This document shows, in pieces, positions 25,069 to 37,620 of a stretch of 64,000 nt of DNA. The DNA is from Haliclystus octoradiatus (lineage: Eukaryota > Cnidaria > Staurozoa > Stauromedusae > Haliclystidae). The translations under genes and the position numbers were made by a program. The DNA is taken from the NCBI GenBank assembly GCA_916610825.1, contig OU744454.1, positions 6,612,188 to 6,676,187 of the forward strand, read 5' to 3'. Every line of letters begins with the position of its first letter. Within the stretch, counting starts at the first letter, position 1. Below the pieces are notes generated by a model. It did no database searches and had not been told where the DNA came from. It worked only from the letters and a program-made list of their open reading frames with translations.

Positions 25069-26003
25069 ATGGATACTGTTCACCCTGATTGTTACACTGA
25101 TGAAGATTACGAAGATAGTAGCTTTAACAGTGAAACTATTGACGATGAAGAGACGGGAGTGGAGAGAGCAGAATTATTGAGAAAATTAGAATTATTGAAA
25201 AGTAGATCCAAGACATTTGCAGCTATACCACCAAGTCCGGGAAGAAATGAAAAAAATATATCCACGACAAATTATAAAGTTAATAAAACAACAAATCCAG
25301 AAAAGAGAATAACTAAAAAGGCGATAGATAATACAAAGTTCAAGCATAGGTGGAGGGACTTAGAAATCAAAGCCCTAATATCTCACTATGAGGATAGACC
25401 ATGTCTATGGAATGTTGCTAAGAAGGAATACTTCAACAGAGAAATTAAGGCCAAAGCATTTGATGAAATCGCAAACATAATGGACATACCAACCTTCGAG
25501 ATTAAAAATAAATTGAAATCGCTACGTACCCAACTTGGTAGGGAATTAAATAAAATTAGATAAACTAAGTCGGGACAAGGTGCAGATGAACTTTATGAAT
25601 CAGCTTGGACTCATTTCAAAGATATGAAATTCCTTGAAAAAGTTATGAAACCTGGTAAAAGTAAGGATGCAAGTGGTATAGAGACAATAGATTTGGATGA
25701 TGATCCGAATGAGGATAGCCAACCATCTGCCAAACAGAGACGCCGGTCTCTTGAAAAGGACAAAGCCAGTGTGCTCAGGGAATGCGCCAGCCTTTTAAAA
25801 TTGAAGGATCCAAGTCCAATTCAAGTTCAAAACCAAGAACCGAAAGACCATTTTGCGTTATATGTTTCATCTAAGTTAAGTAACTTAACAACATGGGTAG
25901 ATAAATAGCCGAAAAAAAGATATCGGATGTCCTGTTTGAGCTGGAAATGCAACAGCACCAGCAACAACGACAACAACAAAGTTCTCTCAAAGAACAGCAA
26001 CTT
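25069..26003 (+). pseudogene. PIF/Harbinger accessory gene (MADF/Myb-like), first part, arm A
   Basis: The frame from ATG 25,069 encodes an acidic N-terminus and then a MADF/Myb-like DNA-binding region: I-S-H-Y-E-D-R-P-C-L-W-N, F-D-E-I-A, I-K-N-K-L-K-S-L-R-T-Q. It is interrupted by an in-frame TAA at 25,561-25,563, continues in the same frame to 25,908, and needs a frameshift to reach the Gln-rich coiled-coil tail (about 25,905-26,003). That tail is split by the gypsy-like element at 26,004-30,365 and resumes at 30,366. Such a protein encoded next to, and convergent with, a HARBI1-like transposase is the usual Harbinger layout; the protein helps the transposase bind DNA. The stop is shared by both arms. 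Confidence 0.75.
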
Positions 26004-26151
26004 TGGAGACGTAATAATAACACAATATATATATAGAACGTAATCGTATAACCGTATCATAGTAGAGATGAACATAAACATAAAACATATTACAAGACTG
26101 GGATCTAACCCGTAAATGTACACAAGTCACATGACATTACATGCCTCTTCT

Positions 26152-28228
26152 TCAGCGATTGTAACGTTGTGGTGGGTGGTGGACCCGGTTGCTGCGTCTG
26201 GGCTTCATCTGTTGGATGTGACCACTATCTTCATCTTCGTCGATTGAAGATGGCTGATGTAGTACATCTTCCAAAATCTGTGCGTCTTCTTCCTCTGGCT
26301 CTTCAGGGTTGCTGAATGGTCGAAGGAATCGTCTGTTTCTCCAATACAGGTGAACAGTCTCTGATTTAATCAGGTAACTTCTCTGTCTTGGGTATACCTT
26401 GACAATTTTTCCTACTAACTGCCATTTTTTTGATGTAGGATTTTGAACTCGGACAACATCACCATCTTCCAAAAGTGATAGATCTTCGCCGTTGAATCGT
26501 ATTGGATTTTTGCTTTTGCTCTGAGCTTGACTGGTTTTTCATCTGCTTCTTGGACAAGCTTCATCACAGAGTGCTGAAAAACCAGAGGATGTGTTGGTAG
26601 CCTAGATCTTAACGGCCTGCCAAATAAACGAACAGCCAGGCTTATTCCATCTGCGGAAGGTGTGTTCCTCAGCTCGATGATGGCATCTGTGAATGCAGGT
26701 GTATCTAATGCATCACGTGGGCTGACCTTCGTCATCAAGGCCTTCATGACCTTAGCTGCAGCTTCAGCATGTCCATTGGCTTTCGGGTGATATGGAGAGG
26801 ATGGATCATGTAGTGTGCTCCATTCCAAGAAATATTTGGCTAACTCTCTGCTTTGGAAAGGTGGTCCTCCATCACTCGTTAGTGTTGCTGGCAGACCCAT
26901 CATTCTGGCCCATTTCAAGATGAAATGTGCCACATGATCTGTATTTGCACCATTGCTACCAAAGTTGTACACCTCTTTCCAACCGGAGAATTATCTGTTA
27001 TGATCAAGTACTCCTGACCAGCGAAAGAAAACAGATCCGTGGCATTTGCCTCACCAGGACGAGTTGCGGGAATGTCAGAGTGAAGAGTTTTTTTGCATAG
27101 GCTGGCACGATTTTCTTGGCAAGGTGAGCAATTTTGCACCAGGTTTGATATGTCTTTTTTAGGCTAGGCCAGAAGATGCATTCACGAGCACGTCGTAGTG
27201 TGCGAAATCTTCCTTGATGAGATGCGTGCAGGTGTTGCAATGTCTCCTGTCGCATTGCATTTGGAATAAAGAGGCAATGATGCTGAAAAGGAACTATGTT
27301 GTCCACCACTGACAGGCCTTTGTGGAATGTTTTGAAGTCTTGCCTCACCTGGTTTGTGAGGAATGGCATGCGGAGTTTACAATATTGCTTGTCGTTACCA
27401 CCTGCAGCAAGGAATTTATCCAGGATGATATCTGGATTTGTTGCTTGATGACTTGGTAGTAGAACCGAACAAAGAGCAAAGGAGGCGAATGCTTCAATTT
27501 CAATTTCACCAGCGAGATCATCTTCTTCAGGTTGATTGACTGGGTTGCGAGAGAGACAATCCACCACCACATGCTGTGTTACAGGACGCCATACTGCTGT
27601 GAAATTATAACTCGATAACTTTTCTTTCAGTCGCATAATGCGTGGTGTATAAATGCTATCCAAGGTTTTGTAATTCCGGATTGCCTCCAGTGGCTTGTGA
27701 TCGACCAGAACTGCAAAATGCGATCCAAATAGGAACAGACGGCATTTTTGGATTGCCCAAACAACAGCTAATAACTCAATTTCTGTCGCTGAGTAATTTG
27801 ACTCCGTGGGTGTCACAAACCTCAAACCACACTGCAGAAGATGCCATGTACTATCATTATGTTGCTGCCATCATGCAAATCCAAGCCGCTGTGACTGCGC
27901 TGCATCCGTTTCCAATCTTAGCTTCGAACCTGGGATGAATTGCGCCAATTGGTATATTCTAGATGATTCCCTTAGAAGTCATTTCAATTAATTTGTTCTT
28001 CACAGTATCTTCCCAGAGAAGAGGGATGATATAGGCTTTATAGCGTCGCACTGGTTTGGCCTCTGGAGTGAGTTGGATAACCATTTCAGGACCAGTCATA
28101 GCTTTCAAAGGAGCATCATCACTGATAGGAATGATATCAGAGAAATCTGATAAAATCTGCTGCTTCTGTGTTGCAACAAATAGGCTCCGACTCCTTGATC
28201 TTGGAGGATTTTTCAGTATTTTTCCCAA
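26152..28228 (-). pseudogene. gypsy-like pol remnant, arm A
   Basis: In order on the minus strand: the start of reverse transcriptase (28,228-27,959; K-A-M-T-G-P-E-M, I-P-L-L-W), ending at K-G-I-I; then a jump straight into RNase H (27,825 onward; N-Y-S-A-T-E-I-E-L-L-A-V, L-V-D-H-K-P-L). The RT catalytic palm with its YxDD motif is missing, so a large internal deletion has occurred. The integrase zinc region follows (H-A-S-H-Q-G-R-F, C-P-C split by a frameshift near 27,130), then the core with T-S-D-G-G-P-P-F and H-P-K-A-N-G-H-A-E, and a GPY/F-like C-terminal segment (26,472-26,152). Several frame changes. Confidence 0.85.
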
Positions 28229-29905
28229 GAGACAATGCGTTCAGGGTATTGTAGGTAGGGAACTTTACAGACTCTTCAATATGGGGCCATTCAGGAGGGA
28301 GTAGACCTAAAGCAATACATCCTGCTTTGCTCAATAACGGTAAACTACAACCTTCCACTATATGGACAACTGCATCATAAGAGTGTCCACCACGTCGCAA
28401 TGTCATGTTAGCTTTCCCGTCTGCACTGATCAGATGATCGGTATCTTCCTTCAATACAAACTTCCCTTTGCCGCCAAATGCGACCAAATCATTCCCACTC
28501 ATAGCATCGCAGAACGCCCTGGGATCAGGTAACCACATCATGGTTGGATTATAACGGATGAAATGACTTGTGGCCAGAGGGAGGGCGTCTTTTCTAACTT
28601 TTGTGACTGTTCCCATCGTAAGGGGGTTAGTTAAGAGTACACAATTTTGTGCCTTGGTGTCAGATTTGATTGACCGGCATTCTGAACAGTAATGTCCTCT
28701 TTTATTGCAATTGAAACATTCAACATCCTTAGATGGACATAGGTCTGGGGTCAAGTGGGGTCCTTTACCACAATTCCTGCAGAGCTGTGCGTTGGGGGAA
28801 GTAGTACTGCTGGCATTTGGCTTTTTTGTTTGTTTACCACGCCTATATGCAGATTTGCCATTTCCCGCTCTAGATACAAAGCTGATTGTACTATGAGAGT
28901 CTGATCTGTGATTGATATGATCATATGTTTTCTGACTTGCCTCCTGCGTCCAGGAAATGGTTAATGACCTATCTAAGGTAAGACTGTTAAAAGGTTCTTC
29001 TAGCAGCTTTTTCTGTGTAGCTGCATCCCTAATACCACATACAAGGCGGTCCCTAAGGCTCTCATTTATATAGGCCAGTGTGAATGATGACAAGCAGTGT
29101 TACAAGTTTTGCATACCAAGTCATATGAGTATCCACCTGAGTCATCTATGGTGCGCAAGGCAGCCATATAAATATCGACTGACTCACTCTCATGTTGTGC
29201 ACAGGAATTGAATTCTTGTCTATCTAATAGAGGGTTCCGTCGCTTCCTGATGTATGTACAAATGTGCTTTAGGACAGTTCCAATATCATCTTCATCTTCT
29301 CTAATAGAAAGCATACCATTGTCCCATAGTCGAACCCAGTCTTCATGGAGAGCACTACGAATAATTTGCTGTCTACCTCTCAATGAGCAGTCTTCTTGTA
29401 AAGGTGTAAGTTCAGCATAGCCCTTGATACTCTTCTGCCATGTACGAAAGGCTGCTAAAGTTGTCTCTTCTGGTGATATCTTCAAGTATGGTGTGTCCAT
29501 TTTTTTTGCAATGCTACGTGGCGTTTGGTGACTTGTATCGACATTGCTAGTGATGGAAGTGCCAATTGCGTCAGTATGAGAATGATTTTTTTGGGTAGTA
29601 TCATTCATTAGAGCAATGGCTTCATTTTGATGACGTAATGTTTCTGCAATTTCATGCTGTTGGTCCAGGCTAGCCTTTCGTTGCTCTTGGAGTTGATTCT
29701 GCAAGTCCAGGTGTTGTTGTTGTTGATTGGCTAACATCTGAATCATCATCTGCATTGTTTGCTGCATTGGGTCCATTGCTGCTTGTGCTTGCGGAATGTT
29801 CTGCGGATTTGCTATAATTTGCGGATCATTTTGCAAGTCCGCTGAGTCCGCAGCCTCTCTTTCGTTTTCGTCCGAGGCTGGATTAGACCGCGTGACTTTG
29901 TGCAT
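28137..29905 (-). pseudogene. gypsy-like gag and protease remnant, arm A
   Basis: The frame 29,905-29,066 starts M-H-K-V-T-R and holds a Gln/Asp-rich region and the gag capsid part; a frameshift near 29,080 leads to 29,093-28,137. The second frame has two CCHC-like zinc knuckles (C-R-N-C-G-K-G and C-F-N-C-N-K-R-G-H-Y-C). A retropepsin-like domain follows, where the expected catalytic Asp-Thr/Ser-Gly reads L-P-D-P-R-A, while its later L-P-L-L-S and A-L-G-L motifs are kept. The protease is therefore probably inactive. Confidence 0.8.
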
Positions 29906-30365
29906 AATGGCGGCTAGTTGTGTTATCGAAAGTTTTCAATGTCAATTATTGAGGCGCAACAATCGTGTAGTACACAAGGATTTTGTTACTTCAATTGTTA
30001 AGCTGATCCTCTAGTTGATATAATGGTTATTAAAACAACTGTTGCTTCGTGCAAGATAACTGCGAAAGATCCAAACAGCGGATGTGGTCCAATCGTTGTC
30101 GTTGGGCTCACGAAAATTGTTTGCGAAAACGAGCACAGCTGTTGAATCAATAAATCACTATCATCAACCAAATTATTGGATGTTATTAATAATATCTCCG
30201 AGGTTCATTCATTAGATATCAACTGCGACATGTTGGAGACGTAATAATAACACAATATATATATAGAAGGTAATCGTATAACCGTATCATAGTAGAGATG
30301 AACATAAAACATATTACAAGACTGGGATCTAACCCCTAAATGTACACAAGTCACATGACACTACA

Positions 30366-30400
30366 GCAACATCAATATATTCATCCACAACAGCAACAAT

Positions 30401-30483
<83 letters not shown>

Positions 30484-30604
30484 AAAACAACAACAACAAC
30501 AACAACAGCAACAACAGCAACTAAAACAACAACAACATTCTTTACCAAGTCCTTACTCTTTTGTACTGCCTAGAATATCGGAAGGGGAACTTTTACAAAA
30601 ATGA
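30366..30604 (+). pseudogene. Harbinger accessory gene, Gln-rich tail with (CAA)n tract, arm A
   Basis: The continuation of the gene at 25,069 after the retrotransposon: Gln/His-rich codons run into a long (CAA)n tract (about 30,395-30,535), then P-S-P-Y-S-F-V-L-P-R-I-S-E-G-E-L-L-Q-K and TGA at 30,602. An in-frame TAA lies inside the tract. The tract is 15 bp longer here than in arm B. The polyvaline frame on the other strand is an artefact of the repeat. Confidence 0.7.
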
Positions 30605-30795
30605 TATTACTAACTTGTATAGCTAGTTAGTGAACAATAATATTTAACAAAGGAAAGTAATGTAATGTACACATTTCACATAATTCGTAATACATCTAAT
30701 GGAAATCATTTATCCGAATTCCCCTTTAACCATGTCAGCTCTATTGTCTATATATGCACTATACTAATAGTTCAAATCAGATTTCAATGATCAGG

Positions 30796-31620
30796 TTAGA
30801 AACGTTTCCATTGCCATTCGACTTGGCCTTCGTCGCAAAAGTAGTCCTTGTAGCTTTCCCTGACGTCTTTGGCCGCTGTTGATGCACTGTGTCCAGTTGA
30901 AGCAGGTGCCAAAAGTAGCATAGATGATGTAGACTGCTACTGGCGCCATCTACCTGGCGTGATATTTCTACTACAACCAACGCTATCAAATAATCCAGGT
31001 GGGCAATATACACCGGTATTTTCCGTTTTTCTTAAAAAATTGTGGATGACTAATGTACAGAGCGTAAATTTTTCTATGCTTTTTGGCTGTAGTTGGATTG
31101 GTGAGAAAAATAATCTCCATCGGTTGGCAATGAACCCAAATAAATTTTCCGAAATTCTTCTGGCTCGACTGTGTCTGTAATTTTAGATCCGATTTTCCAA
31201 GTCAATAGTTGAATGCGGGTACGGCTTCATCATATATGTTTTCAAGGCGAAAGCATCATCACCAACAAAAACGTGAGGGAGTTTCCTGGTACTCTTTGGT
31301 AGGCATCTATCAGGTGGAAGGTCCATTTTGTTGTTCTCAATCAAGCTAGCTAGGCTGCACTTGTTCCATACCCTTCCGTCGGATACCCTACCATTTTTGC
31401 CAATATCTGCATAAATGCACTCATAATTTGGTCCAGCTACAGCCATAAGTACAATAGAATGCGTGTGCTTATAATTGTAGTACGTCGATCAGGCATTCGG
31501 GGGAGTTTTCATAACAATATGCTTCCCGTCAATCGCCCCAAGACAATTAGGGAATTGCCATGACTGGTTGAACTGATTGCTTATTGAGATCCATTCTTCT
31601 GCAGTTACAATTACAGATCC
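30796..31620 (-). pseudogene. PIF/Harbinger (HARBI1-like) transposase remnant, arm A
   Basis: One minus-strand frame encodes a DDE nuclease of HARBI1 type: L-G-A-I-D-G-K-H-I (first Asp), A-D-I-G-K-N-G-R-V-S-D-G (second Asp), V-F-V-G-D-D-A-F-A-L-K-T-Y-M-M-K-P-Y-P, then S-R-A-R-R-I-S-E-N-L-F-G (Glu) and V-I-H-N-F-L-R. It has three in-frame stops (TGA, TAA and TAG, in the reading order of the gene) but no frameshift. The N-terminal helix-turn-helix part is missing. It is convergent with the MADF-like gene. Decay predates the inverted duplication, as the copy in arm B has the same stops. Confidence 0.88.
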
Positions 31621-31699
31621 AATGAATCCACATATATCAAAAAATTTAAATCGTATATTCATATACCATTTGAAGTTCTTAGCTATTCCGTATTAACTT

Positions 31700-32136
31700 T
31701 TAATTGTTTGGATGTTCATGCTCGTCATTTTATGAAATATATCATACTTTATATGGTAGTGGGTAATGTATTATACTGATGCATAATGGTTGACTATAGA
31801 TATAAATAATGGCCCTATGAACTGAGACAAATCTTCCTTAATTGCCAATCTTGTATTTTTACTTTGCGCAAGCATTTCCCTCTCAAAAATGCAATCAAAG
31901 TTACGAACAAAGAACAAATCTAAGAACAAATATGACACTCATTTAGAAAACAAGGGTTGCGTTGCTTGCCTATAATCTTTGTTGCCCCACAAAGTTATGA
32001 ATAAAAATATCATCATATCGATTGATATACATTTAATTTGGTGATAGAAAATCAGAATGAAAGTTTACATGCAATATGTATGACGGTAATACAAAATAAG
32101 CAACTATAGTTGACATGAAGCCGTGGCACAGCTTGT
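31700..32136. other. Downstream flank of peptide gene C, arm A
   Basis: Nothing coding. The stretch resembles the downstream flank of gene B (GGCCCT...GA.TGA near 31,810 against 14,473; a CGATTGAT..ACATTTA block in both), showing that B and C came from a duplication that included 3' flanks. Confidence 0.5.
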
Positions 32137-34099
32137 TTATTTCTTTCCATATAATGTACGGCGACGGCCCCAGCCCCATCGACGGCGTCTTCTACCCGAA
32201 GGTTTTGGATCTGATTGAACTGAAAGAGAATATACTAGTTAAATATTCGTGTATAAAAATATATAAATACTTGCAGCTCATCCATATTTGTCAACTGAAA
32301 TAATCAGTTGTAATAATTATAGAAAGGCCATCATGTGTGTTATATATATACATACGAAGGCAACTATATGTGTATTGAGTTATTGCAATAACACAACTTC
32401 TCTTTCCAACAATTACCATGTCACTGGATTTTATAAAATATTGTTTCATATGTGTAACTATGTCTTCATTTGATTGATTCAATTATGACATTAAAAGAAA
32501 CGCTGTGAAATTCTGTGTTTTTGCATGTAATAAAAATGCAATGGTATCTGACGAGGCTTATATGACATGCGTTTTTCGAGCTTGCAATGCACACTACAAG
32601 GACGCCATAACAATGAAAAAAGAGTGAAAATTCTTGCCAATTTCATGGCATCATCACAATTTCTTATGTGAATATTGTTGTTATTACATGAATACAGGTG
32701 TTTGCATTTTTTAAATCATTTTTATGGCCTAAAAATGTGTGATTTTAAAATTTATATATTTCGATGGTAAATTACGACACTTGCATAGCATTTCATGATT
32801 TTGACGTTGGTAGTGCTGAGAGACTTATCTAACTCTTCTACTGCCGTAGCTCGCCAGTTTTCTCCGAGCCTGAAGTGAAAAGTCGGTAGGTCCCCATTCT
32901 ACACATTAGTATGGATGTTAATAGCAATTTTTCAGTTACATGGTTTGAAGAAGCCTGTTGTATAGTAAACTATTTTGTTCAAACAAACCTCGACTTCTTT
33001 CTTCTCGCATATCATCTACAATAAACAGAAAATGCAAAATAAAATTAGCTAAGAATTAAAACTAAACTGATAATCCTATCTATTAGGCTGTGCTTGAATT
33101 CAAATAATTCATTAAGTTAATGAATAATGCTAATTTATTGAGGATTTTACTATACTAAGTGGGAATATAGTACATAAACTCAAGTAAGGTAATCATGCTG
33201 ATTTGAGGAAATCGGTCATGCGCAGGAAATATGTAATGATATATGAAATAAGTCTATATTATCGCATAAAGATTACCTAAATTGTCAGGGCCATCTTCAA
33301 CATCTTCAAAATCCTCTTCATGTTCTCTATCATCTCGATATGCTGAAATGGAAATTATTTTTCATTATTAACCTAAGCATTGCTGTAATAATGATAACGA
33401 TATGTGTAATGATGTAATGTTTAAATTTATAAATTGTGTTACATATTTGTTTTAAATGCCTTTCAACTCGCTTCTGTTTCTATAATACAACATTTTACAT
33501 GAAGTTTCTGGGTAGCCTGCGCTCAGACAGACATTTCCTTCTATAGTCCAAGCATCAGTACTGAATTCACTTCGAATGAATATTTACGTATTGAGGTTTC
33601 CTGTCATTAATTCCTCAATTTTTATTGCTTAAAAATACTTTCCAATTGTTCATATATTTTATTAGCCAATCACATCCTACAAAAAAGTGTTAGTGGATAG
33701 ACAATCAGTACCTTAAATTCGGCGCTAAAGACTATACACGAAGGATAAGCATGTCTCCACACTGGCTAAGTTTCTGGCAGAGGCTCAAATTTATTATAAA
33801 ATCGGGCATGTAGAAAATACTAAGATGGACCAAAAAGTAAACAGAATATTTTCAAGGTAAGTCAATGGAGGACCTCCATCAAACATTCAGGAAGAAAGTA
33901 AACATTTACAAATATTTTATAACCTTTGAAATGGATCTCCGTTTCAAGAAAAGAAAAACCGAGCCATTGAACAGTTATTGATTAGGAAGACTGGAAGAAA
34001 TCGATATTTTGAAAAATTCCTAATATATAATAATACTGACTTACAAGCGATTGTTAAAGCAACTCCGAAGAGAACCAGCATTAGTAATGTCAACTTCAT
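32137..34099 (-). CDS. Cationic peptide precursor gene C, arm A (4 coding exons)
   Basis: Minus-strand coding exons are 34,099-34,045, 33,342-33,277, 33,015-32,989 and 32,219-32,137 (55, 66, 27 and 83 nt), all phase 1 with GT-AG sites, giving 76 aa. The signal peptide differs from gene B by one residue, the acidic pro-region by two (S-Y-R-D-D-R-E-H-E-E-D...), and the linker is D-D-M-R-E-E-R-S-R. The last exon diverges after V-Q-S-D-P-K-P: S-G, five Arg, W-G-W-G, three Arg, T-L-Y-G-K-K, stop. G-K-K predicts a C-terminal amide after trimming of Lys. A short Trp/Arg-rich cationic amide is typical of membrane-active antimicrobial peptides; that role is inferred. Gene C is shorter than B because its introns are shorter. 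Confidence 0.85.
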
Positions 34100-34302
34100 C
34101 TGAAAATTGAAAAGTAAATCACTCAATTATATAAACAGCGTCAACAATGAATTGAGTTTCCACCCACTATATGGATTAACTAACATTGCAAAGCAGATAG
34201 AAGTATCTTCCTCAACTACTTGGGCATGGTATATCAATCAGAAATATCGCTGTCCGATAAGAATATCAAATTAAAGCATATATGTAAATCATCTTGTCTT
34301 AC

Positions 34303-34740
34303 CTTGAAATTTTCTGTCCTCTCTGTTCAACAAACCAAATACAGACTGATGATCTACGTTTTCTGCTTTTCTTTTTATATGCAAAATGAGCGATCATATA
34401 CTCTGATCATTGAAATGATTATGCCACGTTGTGTATGTTACTTTGTTCATACAATAGCTATTCGATAATGTTTTTGTTGTTGACGCTCACGCAAACATAT
34501 ACTTTTGGACAGGAAGATTTTTCCACATTGTTCAAAAAGTAATTTCAAAGTCTTACTTTTGTTCTTACAATAGCTATTCGATATAATGTTTTGTTGTTGC
34601 CACTCACGCAAACATATACGTTTGGACAGGAAGACTTTTCCATCTTGTTCAAAAAAGTAATTTCAAAGTAATAGAATTACGATGACGATCAAGATCATTG
34701 AATTGATTATGCCACTGTTCCATTGAGTAAAGGCCTTTAT
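34303..34740 (-). promoter_or_regulatory. Promoter of peptide gene C, arm A: exon 1, TATA box, two modules
   Basis: The first exon ends at 34,303 (TTTCAAG|GTAAGA on the minus strand). TATA box TATAAAAA at 34,379-34,372. Upstream are two copies of the shared block (GGACAGGAAGATTTTTCCAC near 34,508; GGACAGGAAGACTTTTCCAT near 34,624), each followed by AATAGCTATTCGAT-type and ATTATGCCAC-type blocks. They are spaced about 116 bp apart, so one module is shortened relative to gene B. Confidence 0.7.
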
Positions 34741-35164
34741 GTAGCATACTTTTGTTCATATTAAACAGCAATTCACTATAACTAGACTTCGAGTTGCATG
34801 CAAATGCAGGCTTATATTGAGTTGTGAATCATTTGGTTTAACTGGTTTAATATAAATGCATGAACAAATCTATGTAGAAAAGCCGATCGAAGCCGCAATT
34901 TAATTGAGAAAATTTCATTTAATTTGGTACTATCTAGTTTATCCCAAAGCACGTGGAAGTAGTAGCCATAGCCCCCCCGAAAAATCCAAGAAATCTTACA
35001 AACCAGAGTATCATACTGAGTGTCATAAAGTTCAAGTTGCAAGGTAAAAATTTGTCGGGGGATTTTCGAAATTGAATTGTGTTTCACCTATACAACACCG
35101 GCATAGCCAGGAGAAATTTCAATAATTGTTCACTACTCATAACGTGTTTATTCAACATTTGATT

Positions 35165-36486
35165 ATAACAACAATGTTATAATTCCTATATTTGTAAATT
35201 TTTGTTGACTTTCTAAAGTGACATTCCTACTCGCTCACCAAATGTTCGAAGTGCTTCGTACGTTCGAAAAGGATTGATACAAATTCATGTAAAAATAAAA
35301 CATTAGTTGTCAATAGTTTCTTTGAACTTTTCTTCACTGAAATATAACTGTTAATGGATTCTAAAATAAATTTAAGTCCTCACAAATACGTTGTATATTT
35401 TCATAAAAATGAGATTGTCTCCAAATCCGAAAGTGTTCCTAAATGTGGCCCAACTTTTGTTTATCACATGACTGATATCCACAATTTGATTGGCCTGCAA
35501 CGAATTAACACCACGTGAGCAAAGCTAACCAATAGGATTGAGTCACTGCTTTTGCAAGTCTAGTGCAGTGTCAGCAAAACGGCTTGCTTTCCATCAGAAA
35601 CGTTTTAGTCTGAAGGCAGGCTACACTTATTTTGAGATAATGTGATTACTTAAATTAGTTTGAAAAGAATGGAAGTATTAGAACTCGACTAGAAAGAGTA
35701 ATTTTATTGTGGTTTATTCTGAGCGATTAATTTTTATTACAAAGATTAGCTTATTAGCGGCCTAGGCTTCGACAGTTTGGAGTTTGTATATCGACTGCTG
35801 AAACATATTTTTCTTTTTATTCGAAAAGATTACGTTGTTCTTATGTCCGAAATCTTTTAAATATATCTGATTAGAATGCTGAATGTTTCGAATTTCAATC
35901 CAAATTACAAAACTGAAGCTGTTTATCTTAAACGTTTATTCTGTAAATTCAAAATCGTCGCCTTTCCAAAGTCATGATCATGAAAGTTCCTTGCCAATGT
36001 ACCATAACATACTTTTTGGTAAGTAGAGGATGTTGTTGTTTTAGTGATATTTAAATTGGTAAGTTGTAAGTACTAGAAATTTTGTTAGCTGTAACTTGAG
36101 TAGTTGTTCTTTCTGATTGATAATCTCACTTGACTATACTATCCTGTGACTATTTCCTGGACTTTCAGAGCCCCATGCGGTTGATTTTTCCTGAATTCAC
36201 GTATTTCATGATCTCCTATTGCTAATCAAGCAGATGTAATGCATTTGTTGTCAAAATATGGGAATTACGGATATTTGAAATTCATTCATTTCTCAGCATG
36301 ATGAGTTATATGTCAGCATTACCTGCAAGTCTTACCAGAGGGCTTCATCATGTCCTTGCTGTCTAAATGAATCCAATTAATGTTTAGCATCAGTCAGTTT
36401 AGAAAGTCGTTGCTGCTACATCACTGCAGATTTGATAGTTTATTTTATTTTTGATATTTAGCCAGTAAGTCAGTAGAGCTGATATT
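35165..36486. other. Left part of palindrome spacer, no gene recognised
   Basis: Single-copy within the window. Stop-rich in all frames; no terminal repeat at the junction with arm A. Confidence 0.5.
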
Positions 36487-37489
36487 TTGTATTTGAAACC
36501 ATTTATTTTACTGATCATCATAAACTTTGTGATGCGACCTGGTAGTTCTTATCAATGCAGTGCTGCTTGGGAAGTTATTTGTAAGACTGTCTGTCAAAAA
36601 TTGAAGAAGTCTAGAAGATCTCATTTCAGGGTTAGTTACCCTGTAACACCAGATTGTGCAGAATTATTCAAAAGAGTGCAACATTTATTTAAGGAGAAAG
36701 TTGCCAATTTAGCCTGTGTAGAGGGAAGGATCAAATATAGTGTAAGATATGTTGATATCAAGACAAGAAAAGTTTGGAACATTGACCTGGTATCATTGAA
36801 CGTTAGTAGTGTTATTTGCAAAGAATTTACACAGACACGACTCATTCAGATAAATCTATGAAATTCAATGTTGTGACGTACAATCTATTGAAAAACAATC
36901 TGATTACTCAAAAACATTTACTTTCTGAAACAACAATAAAGGAAACAATCAAACAATGTCTAAAAGCTGAGAAAGAAATAACTTTACCAGTATCCGCCAA
37001 AAACACCTTCAAAGATTAAGAGTACGCTATTTCAAAGCATACAAAGGTCCCGATTGTGGTAGTTCATTTATTTCAAAATTGAATGACGATAATTCTTGTT
37101 TTGAAGTATCAATAATTAGTAGCCATGGGAAAATAGAAGAATTAGAGAAAGAAATAAGTAGCTTACAGAATGAACTCTATGATCCAAGAACGAGCTAATA
37201 GCTGCCCAAAGAAAAAAAGAGGGAGATTAAACTTGCAAGCCCAAAAAGTAAAAATATTATCAAGAAGAAAGTTTTTTATAAGAGAAAATCTTGGTATGGG
37301 CAAGTGGACTGTAGTCCCTAAGCTATCCCCAAGAAGGATGAGCAAAGATTTGGATCGTGCAGGTATATCGCAGAATAAATATGCAGATATGAAAGGTATG
37401 TTCTTTAAATTCTTATTGTAATACAAATTCATAAACTATTACAGTGAAACTTGTATATCACAACCAGCATGAAAGGTAGATGAACTGAC

Positions 37490-37620
37490 CACTATATGCA
37501 AGTGGCCTTTGTATACAGGGTTGATCAAGTAGAATATATTATTTTAGACATGTGACCAGCAGATGTGACCGCTATCTATAGGGAGATGACCGTTATAATA
37601 GGTTTGACTGTATTAGCAAT
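37490..37620. repeat. MITE-like repeat copy 1 in spacer
   Basis: It contains TGACCGTTATAATAGGTTTGACTGTA, a close match to the end of the copy at 38,840-39,030. It lies in a candidate intron of the transposase-like gene. Confidence 0.45.

Larger units (their letters stand above)
26004..30365 (-). mobile_element. Ty3/gypsy-like LTR retrotransposon, arm A copy (both LTRs, internally deleted)
   Basis: A minus-strand element flanked by LTRs at 30,234-30,365 (5') and 26,004-26,141 (3'). The LTRs begin TGTAGTGTCATG / TGTAATGTCATG and end CGTCTCCA, with three substitutions and one 6-bp indel between them. Both flanks carry GTTGC near the junctions, consistent with a short target-site duplication. 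It sits inside the Gln-rich tail of the Harbinger accessory gene. Gag and pol are both broken, so the copy cannot move by itself. It predates the inverted duplication because both arms carry the same LTR differences. Confidence 0.88.
12997..35164 (+). repeat. Arm A of giant inverted repeat (at least 22.2 kb)
   Basis: The reverse complement of this segment is arm B (41,351-64,000). Coordinates pair by a constant sum: 76,515 from the inner end out to the (CAA)n tract, 76,500 to the hAT site, 80,053 to the 3,056-bp arm-A-specific segment, and 76,997 beyond it. The inner boundary is sharp: ...CAACATTTGATT in arm A matches AATCAAATGTTG in arm B, then similarity stops. The outer limit is unknown because arm B reaches the window end. 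Confidence 0.97.

Noticed and set aside
30329..30520. 63-codon polyvaline/polyleucine frame
   Set aside because: It is the antisense reading of the (CAA)n tract in the Harbinger accessory gene tail.
30796..31620. Stop-codon reassignment to explain the open HARBI1-like frame
   Set aside because: All three stop codons interrupt the frame and neighbouring intact genes (hAT, peptide genes) use normal stops; simple decay explains it.
34812..35087. 91-codon frame at the inner end of both arms
   Set aside because: Identical in both arms only because the arms are identical; no recognisable domain, and it may be chance. Not called as a gene.
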